The notes under the pieces were generated by a model. The model worked only from the letters and a program-made list of their open reading frames with translations, was not told the DNA's origin and did no database searches. Shown in pieces: positions 1 to 5,050 of a stretch of DNA of 5,050 nucleotides. Within the stretch, counting starts at the first letter, position 1; each line of letters begins with the position of its first letter. This DNA comes from Candidatus Sabulitectum sp. (lineage in GTDB: Bacteria; Fermentibacterota; Fermentibacteria; Fermentibacterales; JCC-6): positions 1 through 5,050 of the forward strand of contig JAOZRM010000214.1 of NCBI GenBank assembly GCA_029940175.1. Direction: 5' to 3'. The position numbers and the translations under genes were made by a program.

Positions 1-819
1 GATGTTCCAGATGAATCCGCCGGAAAACTGGCGGAAAGGCAGCTTGATTTTGCGATCCGGGCTCTTGAGGGAACAGATCTTCCTGTTGTACTGTGTCCTT
101 CTGTTTACTGCGGTGAATTCCGGGAACGATTTTCCCATGCCGACGAGTATCTCAGGGTATGGCGGGAGATGATTCCGGAGGGGTGGAGTTCATTCTGGAC
201 CGGTCCCATGGTGGTTTCTGAAAAAATGTCGGACCTTCTCCTTGCGGAAGAGCTTCTCGGTTCCAAACCGGTGGTGTGGGACAACATTCTTGCTACAGAC
301 TACTGTCTCCGAAGAATTTACCTGGCGGGGCTCAACAACAGAGTACCTGGGGGATACTCCTGGTTTATCAATCCTTCGGAGATATTTCCTGTAGCGCTCC
401 ACGGTGTAATGGAGTTGAAGGCCGCTCTTGGTTATGGAAGGCACTGGCCTGAACTTCTTGGAGATAAAAGAGAAGCCTGGGAAATTATGCAGGAATTTCA
501 CTACCTTCCCTGGAAAGCCGGGGAAACAGGAGGAGAGATTCTTGCCCGACTCTCTGGTGCCGTTAACGGTGATGACCCTGGCGATGCCCTCGAGTGGTTG
601 AACCGGGCTGTTCCTGAGATGTCGTCTTTTGTTGAATCGATCCCCCTTCTGGAAGGCGGATGGGAACTGCTTCCAGTAGCCCGTGATCTTTACCGGTCGC
701 TGTCGGTTATTCGCCGGGCTCTGGAAACCAATGACCCGGCAGCCTCCCTTCATTATTTTATGCACACAAGACTTCCGTACGAGAATCCCGTTGCTGCCCT
801 TGCAGCAGGCAAACACTGA
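1..819 (+). CDS. GH84 beta-N-acetylglucosaminidase / O-GlcNAcase-like protein (5' partial)
   Basis: The open frame runs in from the window edge in frame 1 and ends at TGA 817-819 (272 residues visible; the N-terminus and true start are outside). It matches the second half of the family GH84 catalytic barrel, which hydrolyses terminal beta-linked GlcNAc by substrate-assisted catalysis. Numbering from the first visible codon, the family landmarks are PSVYCGEF (33-40, Tyr36 equivalent to the human OGA active-site Tyr), FWTGP (65-69), VVWDNILATDY (91-101, with the Trp, Asn and Asp that hold the sugar in human OGA) and INPSE (123-127). The window opens with DVPDE, so residue 1 may be the second Asp of the catalytic Asp-Asp pair; the preceding codon is not visible. 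Residues about 150-272 are a helical region with YLPWKAG (168-174), recalling the stalk that follows the OGA barrel. No C-terminal acetyltransferase-like domain follows. It is probably co-transcribed with thyX. Family assignment is secure; the natural substrate and cell location cannot be told without the N-terminus. Confidence 0.88.
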   Translation, partial: DVPDESAGKLAERQLDFAIRALEGTDLPVVLCPSVYCGEFRERFSHADEYLRVWREMIPEGWSSFWTGPMVVSEKMSDLLLAEELLGSKPVVWDNILATDYCLRRIYLAGLNNRVPGGYSWFINPSEIFPVALHGVMELKAALGYGRHWPELLGDKREAWEIMQEFHYLPWKAGETGGEILARLSGAVNGDDPGDALEWLNRAVPEMSSFVESIPLLEGGWELLPVARDLYRSLSVIRRALETNDPAASLHYFMHTRLPYENPVAALAAGKH

Positions 820-823
820 GGAG
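818..823 (+). promoter_or_regulatory. Ribosome binding site of thyX, overlapping the upstream stop codon
   Basis: GAGGAG lies six bases before the GTG at 830 and overlaps the TGA stop (817-819) of the GH84 gene. It fixes the thyX start at 830 and suggests that ribosomes finishing the GH84 gene help initiate thyX. Confidence 0.85.
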
Positions 824-829
824 ACACAA

Positions 830-2080
830 GTGAAGGTTATTCTTGCAGGATACAACATTGATACCGAGAATGATTCCAGAACACCTGAAACTATTTCTGC
901 CGCATACGCAAGAATCAGCCGTGATCCCGCTCCTGTTACAGAGCTTCGGAGGCAGGCCGCACTGGAGGTGGACAAGGCCAGAAAATCAAACAAAACAATT
1001 GTATACAAGTACGGGCACGGTTCTATTGCCGAGCATGCGGTGTTCAACTTCGATATACTGGGTCTGTCCCGGCTCGCTGCCGAAGCCGTTCAGTCTTTCA
1101 GGCTTCTCAGCTTTACGGAAAAGTCTCAGAGGTACATAAGAATCGGTGAAGACTGGTTTCTGCCGGAGGAACTTCAGCAGCAGTCACCGGTGCTGAAGGA
1201 TCTGTTCCGCTCCTACGGGACGATTCTGTCCGGTCTGCTGGAAGCCGGGCTTTCAAAAACGGAAGCCAGAGAAGATGCCAGATACATACTTCCACTTGCA
1301 GCGACAACGCAGATGGGCATGACCGTTAACGCCAGAGAACTGGAGCACATTATCAGAAGACTGAGAGCCCATCCGCTTGCCGAGGTAAAGTGCCTGGCTG
1401 ATGCTCTGTACGATGCAGTTCTTCCAGTGGCGCCTTCTCTGATGCTGTTCACAGAGCCTGCAGGGATGGACAGTATTGCCCACCTGCATCCTGCACCTGT
1501 TCAGGGCATCGGTGAGGTGGAGCTTCTGGGGTGTGATTCAGATGAACGGGTTGCAGAGTGGCTTACAGAACTCTACGGTGAGCCTTCTTTCAGCAGAATC
1601 TACGATAACCTTGGAATTCATGATGCCCTGCCCAGGTTCTGGGAACTGTTCAGAGCTGATTTCAGGATTACCCTCTCAGCAACGGCGTACGCTCAGTTAA
1701 AAAGACACAGAATGACTACCCAGCTGGTTACGGCCTACGACTCTTCTCTCGGCATAACTGTTCCACCCAGTATTCAAAAGGCCGGGCTGGAGGAACTGTT
1801 CCGTTCGCAGTGTCTAAAGGCGTCGTCATCGGTATCCAGCCTGGGACGGGAAGCGGACTACTTCCTCACGAACGCCCACCGTCGTCAGGTGAGGCTGTGC
1901 ATCAACGGAAGAGAGTTCAACCATTTTATCCGGCTCAGAGATGATGCCCATGCCCAGTGGGATATAAGAGGCATAGCGTCACAAATGGTTGCTCTGGTGA
2001 AGCACAGAGCCCCGGAGACCTTCAGAATGACCTGTGGCAAATCAAAGTGGGAAGAGGTTACCGGAAAACCTGCTCTATGA
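830..2080 (+). CDS. thyX: Tandem two-domain FAD-dependent thymidylate synthase (ThyX family)
   Basis: This 416-residue protein belongs to the ThyX family, which makes dTMP from dUMP using methylenetetrahydrofolate, FAD and NAD(P)H in the cytosol. The GTG start at 830 is chosen for its GAGGAG site and because family similarity begins at VKVILAGYN; an upstream in-frame ATG at 683 would add 49 residues lying inside the GH84 gene. Usual ThyX proteins are about 210-260 residues, and this one is two ThyX domains in a row. Domain 1 (about 1-207) has GHGSIAEH (62-69), SQRY (99-102) and NARELEH (167-173), but the RHR position reads SFR (89-91). Domain 2 (about 228-400) has RHR (292-294), NGREFNHF (360-366) and AQWDIR (375-380), but the serine seven residues after RHR is Ala302, the following Arg is Asp304, and the GHxSxxEH region is IHDALPRF (263-270). 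The two halves therefore complement each other. Thymidylate synthesis is the likely role, though a divergent activity cannot be excluded. The 3' end overlaps the convergent gene by 23 bp. Confidence 0.88.
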   Translation: MKVILAGYNIDTENDSRTPETISAAYARISRDPAPVTELRRQAALEVDKARKSNKTIVYKYGHGSIAEHAVFNFDILGLSRLAAEAVQSFRLLSFTEKSQRYIRIGEDWFLPEELQQQSPVLKDLFRSYGTILSGLLEAGLSKTEAREDARYILPLAATTQMGMTVNARELEHIIRRLRAHPLAEVKCLADALYDAVLPVAPSLMLFTEPAGMDSIAHLHPAPVQGIGEVELLGCDSDERVAEWLTELYGEPSFSRIYDNLGIHDALPRFWELFRADFRITLSATAYAQLKRHRMTTQLVTAYDSSLGITVPPSIQKAGLEELFRSQCLKASSSVSSLGREADYFLTNAHRRQVRLCINGREFNHFIRLRDDAHAQWDIRGIASQMVALVKHRAPETFRMTCGKSKWEEVTGKPAL

Positions 2081-4892
2081 ACCTTGGCCGCCCCAGTTTG
2101 CTTCCCTGATAAACGGGAGTAACACGCAGGATAACAATTCCCCTTGAGCCCATTATGTCTGTGCCGTAATACCAGGTGAATAAGTTGCTGTATGACGGGG
2201 GAGTCAGCGTCAGTGCGTTTCCGGATACAGTGGCCTGGCGCCAGGTCTCACCGTTGTCGGTGCTGTAGTCAATAGCAAGATCAATAGTTCTGCCCTCACG
2301 GTCTCCTATCTCGAAAGATATGTCCACCGTTTTGTTCTGAATATTGTGGTTTGCCGCGGTAGCTCTGATTATCTCCGGGATGTTTGTGTTCTCCAGCGTG
2401 ATTGGACCCACCTCTTCAGAGCGTACGGAATCTTTGTCCATGGCGACCAATCTTATGTCCACATCCAGTCTGGAGACTTCCGGGAGATCAACGGAACTGT
2501 TCCAGCTCAAAGTGGTATTGTACCTTGCAGATCCGAAAGGCCCTTTACTGACCAGGCCTTCTGCAAGAAGCCAGGTGTCATCAATATCCCGAAGCCTGTA
2601 CTCAAGATTCAGGGTGATGTCATCATTCTCGATATCAGTCAGGGAGAAATTCACAGGAACCGCACCCCGGAAAACATCATACACAGATGGGGATGTTATT
2701 CTCACGCTGGGTTCTGAATTGTTGTCAAGGTGGAATGGAGCAGAAGGAACAGCAATTCCAGTGTTTAGATCAGAAGGAATTGCCTGGAATCTTACTCGAT
2801 TTACGTCAAATCCGGGAAGATCTTTATCGGATTCCCAGAGAACTTCGAAATCGTACCTTCCTACACCAGCTTCCTCAGCTTCTATTACGGTGGCAGGTTG
2901 CCAGGAGATTCCACCATCAATGCTGTAATTGTATACAACATCCAGCATGTTTTGATCTGGATCACTAAGCCTGACTCCAAGTACCACTCTTCCATTAACT
3001 TCTGTTGAGGGGGCAATGATCTGCGCGCTGGGCAGCCTGTCTGTATCGATATGAAGCCCTTCAATGAAGTACCATGGACCAGGATCTGAATCTGCAGCTC
3101 TTACCCTTATTCTTATGTTGTCAGCATCCACGTGGCCTATGTCATTTACAGCGTTCCATGTGACAGGTTCACCGTAAAACCATGGCTCGATTTCGATACT
3201 GCTTCCACTGAGGTGCATTGTTTTCCAGGAACTCCCGTCATCGGTGGAGTACTGTGCCTGCAGTTGAATTATGTCGCCTTCCCTGTCTTCCACTGCGTAA
3301 CCCAGTCTGAATCTGGAATCATCGATCTTCTCCGGAGATTCCATGAGGATCTCCGGTGGTCTGTTATTGTCTATATGAAGGAGACCTGATATCCCACTCT
3401 CACCTGGACCGAAATTGGAGTATGGAGTAATTCTTACAAGACATCTTCTGTGATCTGAGTAAGGTAGATCTTCATCTGAATTCCACGTAATTGCTCCGGG
3501 AATCTCATTGTAATTTCGAGTTTCATTCCAACTGTAACCGGCATCAGTGGAGTAGCTCACAGAGATACCAGTCCAGTCCTGAGAACTTATTGAGTATGAG
3601 ATAGCTACTGGTCCGCTGAATTCTCCTGTGAGTTGCTCCACCTCGGCTATTGGAAGAAAATCAGAACCGTAGCATCCAGAATTGTACTGATTTCCAAGGG
3701 GGAGAGGCCACGTGCACTTTGTTGAAACATGTGTAGCTACGGGATATGCGGTAATAGTACCTCCTGCACTGATAACGATCAGTTCCATTGTGCCATCTCT
3801 GTTCATATCTCCTGCAATAGGTGCAAAACCAATTCCCCCTGGATTACTCATTGGGAAACCACTTATTTTTCTACCAGAAGAATCCCAGGCATAGATATTT
3901 CCATCGTTCGCCGTTGCTATTACAGAAGGGCCACCATCAGTGTAGGTGATTATCGGCTGGTAAGGTCTTGAATTAGTATGGTTGGGCCACCGCCATGTTC
4001 CTGCGAGAGATCCATCTCCGTTCAGAAGATAAACGGTACTGTCGATGGAAGCCACAGCTATTTGGGGGAGTTGAAGATCAAAATCAAGAAGCCCTATGGC
4101 AGGAGATCCGTGAACAGGACGGTCATCCATATAGAAAGGCCAGCCTTCCTGCTCCTCGCCCAGTAGACTGTACAGGTGAACTCTGCCATCCTGAGTTGCG
4201 AAGACTACGTCAGCCTGTCCGTCACCGTTGACATCACCGGAGACAGGTGTTGTTCCAGCGGGAAATCCTGTCAGCTTTGGCCATCCAGGCAATTGAAGCC
4301 CATCACATCCAATTATGGTTATCCTGCTGTTGTTGGTGGCGCAAATCAGTCCGTCATTAGAGCCACCGCCAAGGCTGATCTGGGTTGGTTGATACTGAAG
4401 CTGTGAATTCAGATCTACAGGAAAACCCCGAACTGGCTCTCCTCTCACATCGAGAAGGTGAACAAGACCGTCACTGGTTCCATAGGCTATCTCAAACTCA
4501 CCGTCATTGTTGAGGTCAAGAGTAGTGATACTTGTTGTTACATTTGATTGGTTGTTAAATGGCCATCCGTACATTTCATGACCCTGGAAATCTATGAGGT
4601 GCGCAAATCCATCATTGTCAGCATATGCAATAAGAGTTTCTCCTGTGGATCCTGGAACAGCTGCAGGTCTCCAGATCACTCCAACCCCGTTGGAGACAGG
4701 AAATCCCGGAAGTTGGATTCCGCCGGTACTCCACGCACCAAGGCCAGCAGTGCCCAGGGGAATAAACAGGATCTGCTCTGAGTTGTTCCGGGTTATGAGT
4801 TGAGCCTCACCTCTTGGAGTGGCATCAAGATGGAGTTCCCAAATTGGCAGAATGCCGGAAACAGTCAACAATATTAATGCAATGGCACTCAA
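2058..4892 (-). CDS. Exported beta-propeller (FG-GAP/VCBS-like) protein with five tandem Ig/FN3-like repeats
   Basis: A 944-residue protein with no recognised specific name. The start is TTG at 4892; an in-frame TAA two codons upstream rules out a longer form. Residues 1-25 are hydrophobic and look like a signal peptide, though lacking the usual Lys/Arg. Residues about 40-395 hold eight similar repeats, many ending in G-(W/F)-P, and three carry calcium-type DxNxDG loops (126-131, 220-225, 362-367), as in FG-GAP/VCBS propellers. Residues about 421-944 hold five repeats of about 100-111 residues with a Y-S-T-D-x-G-x-(S/T)-W core (Tyr at 447, 548, 656, 765, 876), a W-x-S-x-x-D-L-P segment, and D-N-x-x-x-P joints. 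It stops directly after the fifth repeat, with no cell-wall anchor, transmembrane helix or clear sorting domain. Cys184/Cys196 and Cys393/Cys407 could form disulfides. The architecture suggests an extracellular binding, adhesion or structural protein; the ligand is unknown. It is monocistronic as far as visible. Confidence 0.82.
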   Translation of the reverse strand: MSAIALILLTVSGILPIWELHLDATPRGEAQLITRNNSEQILFIPLGTAGLGAWSTGGIQLPGFPVSNGVGVIWRPAAVPGSTGETLIAYADNDGFAHLIDFQGHEMYGWPFNNQSNVTTSITTLDLNNDGEFEIAYGTSDGLVHLLDVRGEPVRGFPVDLNSQLQYQPTQISLGGGSNDGLICATNNSRITIIGCDGLQLPGWPKLTGFPAGTTPVSGDVNGDGQADVVFATQDGRVHLYSLLGEEQEGWPFYMDDRPVHGSPAIGLLDFDLQLPQIAVASIDSTVYLLNGDGSLAGTWRWPNHTNSRPYQPIITYTDGGPSVIATANDGNIYAWDSSGRKISGFPMSNPGGIGFAPIAGDMNRDGTMELIVISAGGTITAYPVATHVSTKCTWPLPLGNQYNSGCYGSDFLPIAEVEQLTGEFSGPVAISYSISSQDWTGISVSYSTDAGYSWNETRNYNEIPGAITWNSDEDLPYSDHRRCLVRITPYSNFGPGESGISGLLHIDNNRPPEILMESPEKIDDSRFRLGYAVEDREGDIIQLQAQYSTDDGSSWKTMHLSGSSIEIEPWFYGEPVTWNAVNDIGHVDADNIRIRVRAADSDPGPWYFIEGLHIDTDRLPSAQIIAPSTEVNGRVVLGVRLSDPDQNMLDVVYNYSIDGGISWQPATVIEAEEAGVGRYDFEVLWESDKDLPGFDVNRVRFQAIPSDLNTGIAVPSAPFHLDNNSEPSVRITSPSVYDVFRGAVPVNFSLTDIENDDITLNLEYRLRDIDDTWLLAEGLVSKGPFGSARYNTTLSWNSSVDLPEVSRLDVDIRLVAMDKDSVRSEEVGPITLENTNIPEIIRATAANHNIQNKTVDISFEIGDREGRTIDLAIDYSTDNGETWRQATVSGNALTLTPPSYSNLFTWYYGTDIMGSRGIVILRVTPVYQGSKLGRPRFIEQVFR
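2061..3632 (-). repeat. Five tandem Ig/FN3-like repeats (protein-level repeats)
   Basis: Approximate repeat units at residues 421-513, 514-622, 623-730, 731-840 and 841-944 (bases 3632-3354, 3353-3027, 3026-2703, 2702-2373 and 2372-2061). Each has a YSxDxGxSW core followed about 20-30 residues later by W-N-S-x-x-D-L-P (468-477, 577-586, 684-693, 795-804, 905-914) and closes with D-N-x-x-x-P (508, 616, 723, 834). Unit 4 has the most divergent core (YRLRDIDDTW), and the last unit lacks a closing joint because the protein ends. Size and pattern fit a beta-sandwich fold; DNA-level identity between units is low, so the duplication is old. Confidence 0.75.
3708..4775 (-). repeat. Eight-repeat beta-propeller region (protein-level repeats)
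   Basis: Residues about 40-395 of the minus-strand protein contain eight degenerate units, each with a strand pattern like (E/D)-I-x-(Y/F)-A-x-x-D-G-x-V-H-L followed by a short turn and G-(W/F)-P. Unit cores begin near residues 40, 84, 126, 177, 220, 269, 319 and 362. Units 3, 5 and 8 carry DxNxDG calcium-type loops; the others have lost them. Eight units suggests a closed seven- or eight-bladed propeller, but the exact blade count needs a structure model. Confidence 0.72.
4818..4892 (-). other. Predicted N-terminal export signal of the propeller/Ig protein
   Basis: Residues 1-25 contain a hydrophobic run (SAIALILLTVSGILPIW) followed by polar sequence, as expected for a Sec signal peptide. 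It is atypical because no Lys or Arg precedes the hydrophobic core, and no clean A-x-A cleavage motif is seen. The extracellular-type repeats that follow support export. Where cleavage occurs is not clear. Confidence 0.5.
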
Positions 4893-4899
4893 TGGTTAA

Positions 4900-4904
4900 C
4901 CCCC
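4900..4904 (-). promoter_or_regulatory. Possible ribosome binding site of the propeller/Ig gene
   Basis: On the minus strand GGGGG lies seven bases before the TTG start at 4892. It is a G-rich, imperfect Shine-Dalgarno match. With the rare TTG start it suggests modest translation, and it is the only candidate site because an in-frame stop closes the frame just upstream of the TTG. Confidence 0.5.
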
Positions 4905-4916
4905 AATAAATAATTT

Positions 4917-4937
4917 GCACAACAAATTTCCTTGTGC
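4917..4937. repeat. Inverted repeat at the predicted transcription start
   Basis: GCACAA (4917-4922) and TTGTGC (4932-4937) are perfect inverted arms around a nine-base centre. They sit just downstream of the -10 box of the leftward promoter, so they could be an operator covering the start point or a hairpin at the 5' end of the mRNA. No T-run follows on the minus strand, so it is not a terminator. Confidence 0.5.
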
Positions 4938-4939
4938 TA

Positions 4940-4968
4940 AAAATAGCCGGATACTTCTTTAAGGTCAA
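4940..4968 (-). promoter_or_regulatory. Sigma70-type promoter of the propeller/Ig gene
   Basis: Reading the minus strand, TTGACC (4968-4963) and TATTTT (4945-4940) are separated by exactly 17 bases. This matches TTGACA/TATAAT at five of six and four of six positions. Transcription would start near 4933, giving an untranslated leader of about 40 bases before the TTG at 4892. Confidence 0.65.
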
Positions 4969-5001
4969 CTCAGTTATATTTGGATACGCTTAAGAGATGC
5001 A

Positions 5002-5015
5002 GGTCAAGCTTGACC
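5002..5015. repeat. Perfect 14-bp palindrome, possible operator
   Basis: GGTCAAGCTTGACC is a perfect palindrome with no loop, the form expected of a dimeric regulator site. Its half-site GGTCAA recurs at 4963-4968, where it is the -35 box of the leftward promoter, 39 bases away start to start. No U-tract follows on either strand, so a terminator is unlikely. Confidence 0.45.
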
Positions 5016-5040
5016 GAGCCTGTTCTGTTGGTGATATTAT
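5010..5040 (+). promoter_or_regulatory. Possible rightward (divergent) promoter
   Basis: TTGACC (5010-5015) and TATTAT (5035-5040) are 19 bases apart, longer than ideal, but TG at 5032-5033 makes an extended -10 (TGaTATTAT), which can compensate. Its -35 lies inside the palindrome. If real, it would serve a gene to the right of the window. Confidence 0.3.
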
Positions 5041-5050
5041 GTGCGCTTAG

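Larger units (their letters stand above)
4893..5050. other. Intergenic/upstream regulatory region, no gene supported
   Basis: The 158 bases beyond the start of the propeller gene contain no convincing coding sequence. They hold a leftward promoter, an inverted repeat, a perfect palindrome and a possible rightward promoter, each listed separately. A minus-strand frame is open from the window edge to TGA 4972-4970 (26 codons) and could be the tail of a gene outside the window, but nothing in it is recognisable. Confidence 0.6.

Noticed and set aside
683..829. Longer thyX start at ATG 683, adding 49 residues.
   Set aside because: The extension is the GH84 coding region read in another frame, has no ThyX similarity, and the GTG at 830 has a well-placed GAGGAG.
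190..1047. 285-codon open frame on the minus strand opposite GH84 and thyX.
   Set aside because: It is antisense to two clearly conserved genes and shows no recognisable domain; it is an overlap shadow.
2096..2122. Possible terminator hairpin TCCC-TGATAAAC-GGGA just after thyX.
   Set aside because: The stem is only four base pairs and no T-run follows, so it is unlikely to stop transcription.
2344..2928. 194-codon plus-strand open frame opposite the Ig-like repeats.
   Set aside because: It lies antisense to the repeat-bearing gene, has a low-complexity composition rich in Ser/Arg, and has no supporting ribosome site that I could see.
5002..5015. Palindrome read as a rho-independent terminator.
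   Set aside because: It has no loop and no U-tract on either strand.
4997..5050. A 17-codon plus-strand open frame (MQVKLDRACSVGDIMCA), ending with TAG at the window edge.
   Set aside because: It spans the palindrome, and the only purine-rich stretch before it abuts the ATG directly, too close for a ribosome site. A frame this short is expected by chance.
4970..5050. Minus-strand frame open from the window edge to TGA 4972-4970, possibly the tail of another gene.
   Set aside because: Only 26 codons are visible, with no recognisable motif; it cannot be told from a chance frame, though it would weaken the divergent-promoter idea if real.

Overview
This window holds three protein-coding genes and one short regulatory region. 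Base composition is moderate (roughly half G+C by eye), genes are tightly packed, and GTG and TTG starts are used, so it is bacterial. The combination of a bacterial O-GlcNAcase-type GH84 enzyme, a long two-domain ThyX and a large exported beta-propeller/Ig-repeat protein suggests an uncultured lineage of the FCB kind (Fermentibacteria or a relative). That placement is an impression from gene style, not a demonstrated assignment.

Layout: (1) 1-819 (+) is the 3' part of a GH84 beta-N-acetylglucosaminidase/O-GlcNAcase-like gene whose 5' end lies before the window; its first codon here may be the second of the two catalytic aspartates. (2) 830-2080 (+) is a 416-residue tandem-domain FAD-dependent thymidylate synthase (ThyX), starting at GTG 11 bases after the last base of the GH84 stop codon; its Shine-Dalgarno sequence overlaps that stop, so the two genes are probably co-transcribed and translationally coupled. 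(3) 2058-4892 (-) is a 944-residue secreted or cell-surface protein made of an eight-repeat FG-GAP/VCBS-like beta-propeller followed by five tandem Ig/FN3-like repeats. It converges on thyX and the two coding sequences overlap by 23 bp. (4) 4893-5050 is the intergenic/upstream region of gene 3, with a good sigma70-type promoter reading left, an inverted repeat close to the predicted transcription start, a perfect 14-bp palindrome containing the same hexamer as the -35 box, and a weaker possible promoter reading right out of the window.

The most interesting observation is in ThyX. The two halves are both ThyX-fold domains, but each has lost a different set of signature residues. The N-terminal half keeps GHxSxxEH and the SQRY end of the motif but has lost RHR. 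The C-terminal half keeps RHR and AQWDIR but has lost GHxSxxEH and the serine/arginine of SQRY. Together they make one complete set, as expected for a fused, asymmetric pseudo-dimer. No shared pathway between the three genes is evident: ThyX makes dTMP in the cytosol, GH84 removes terminal beta-GlcNAc, and the third protein looks like an exported binding or structural protein. No RNA genes, mobile elements or CRISPR arrays are seen.
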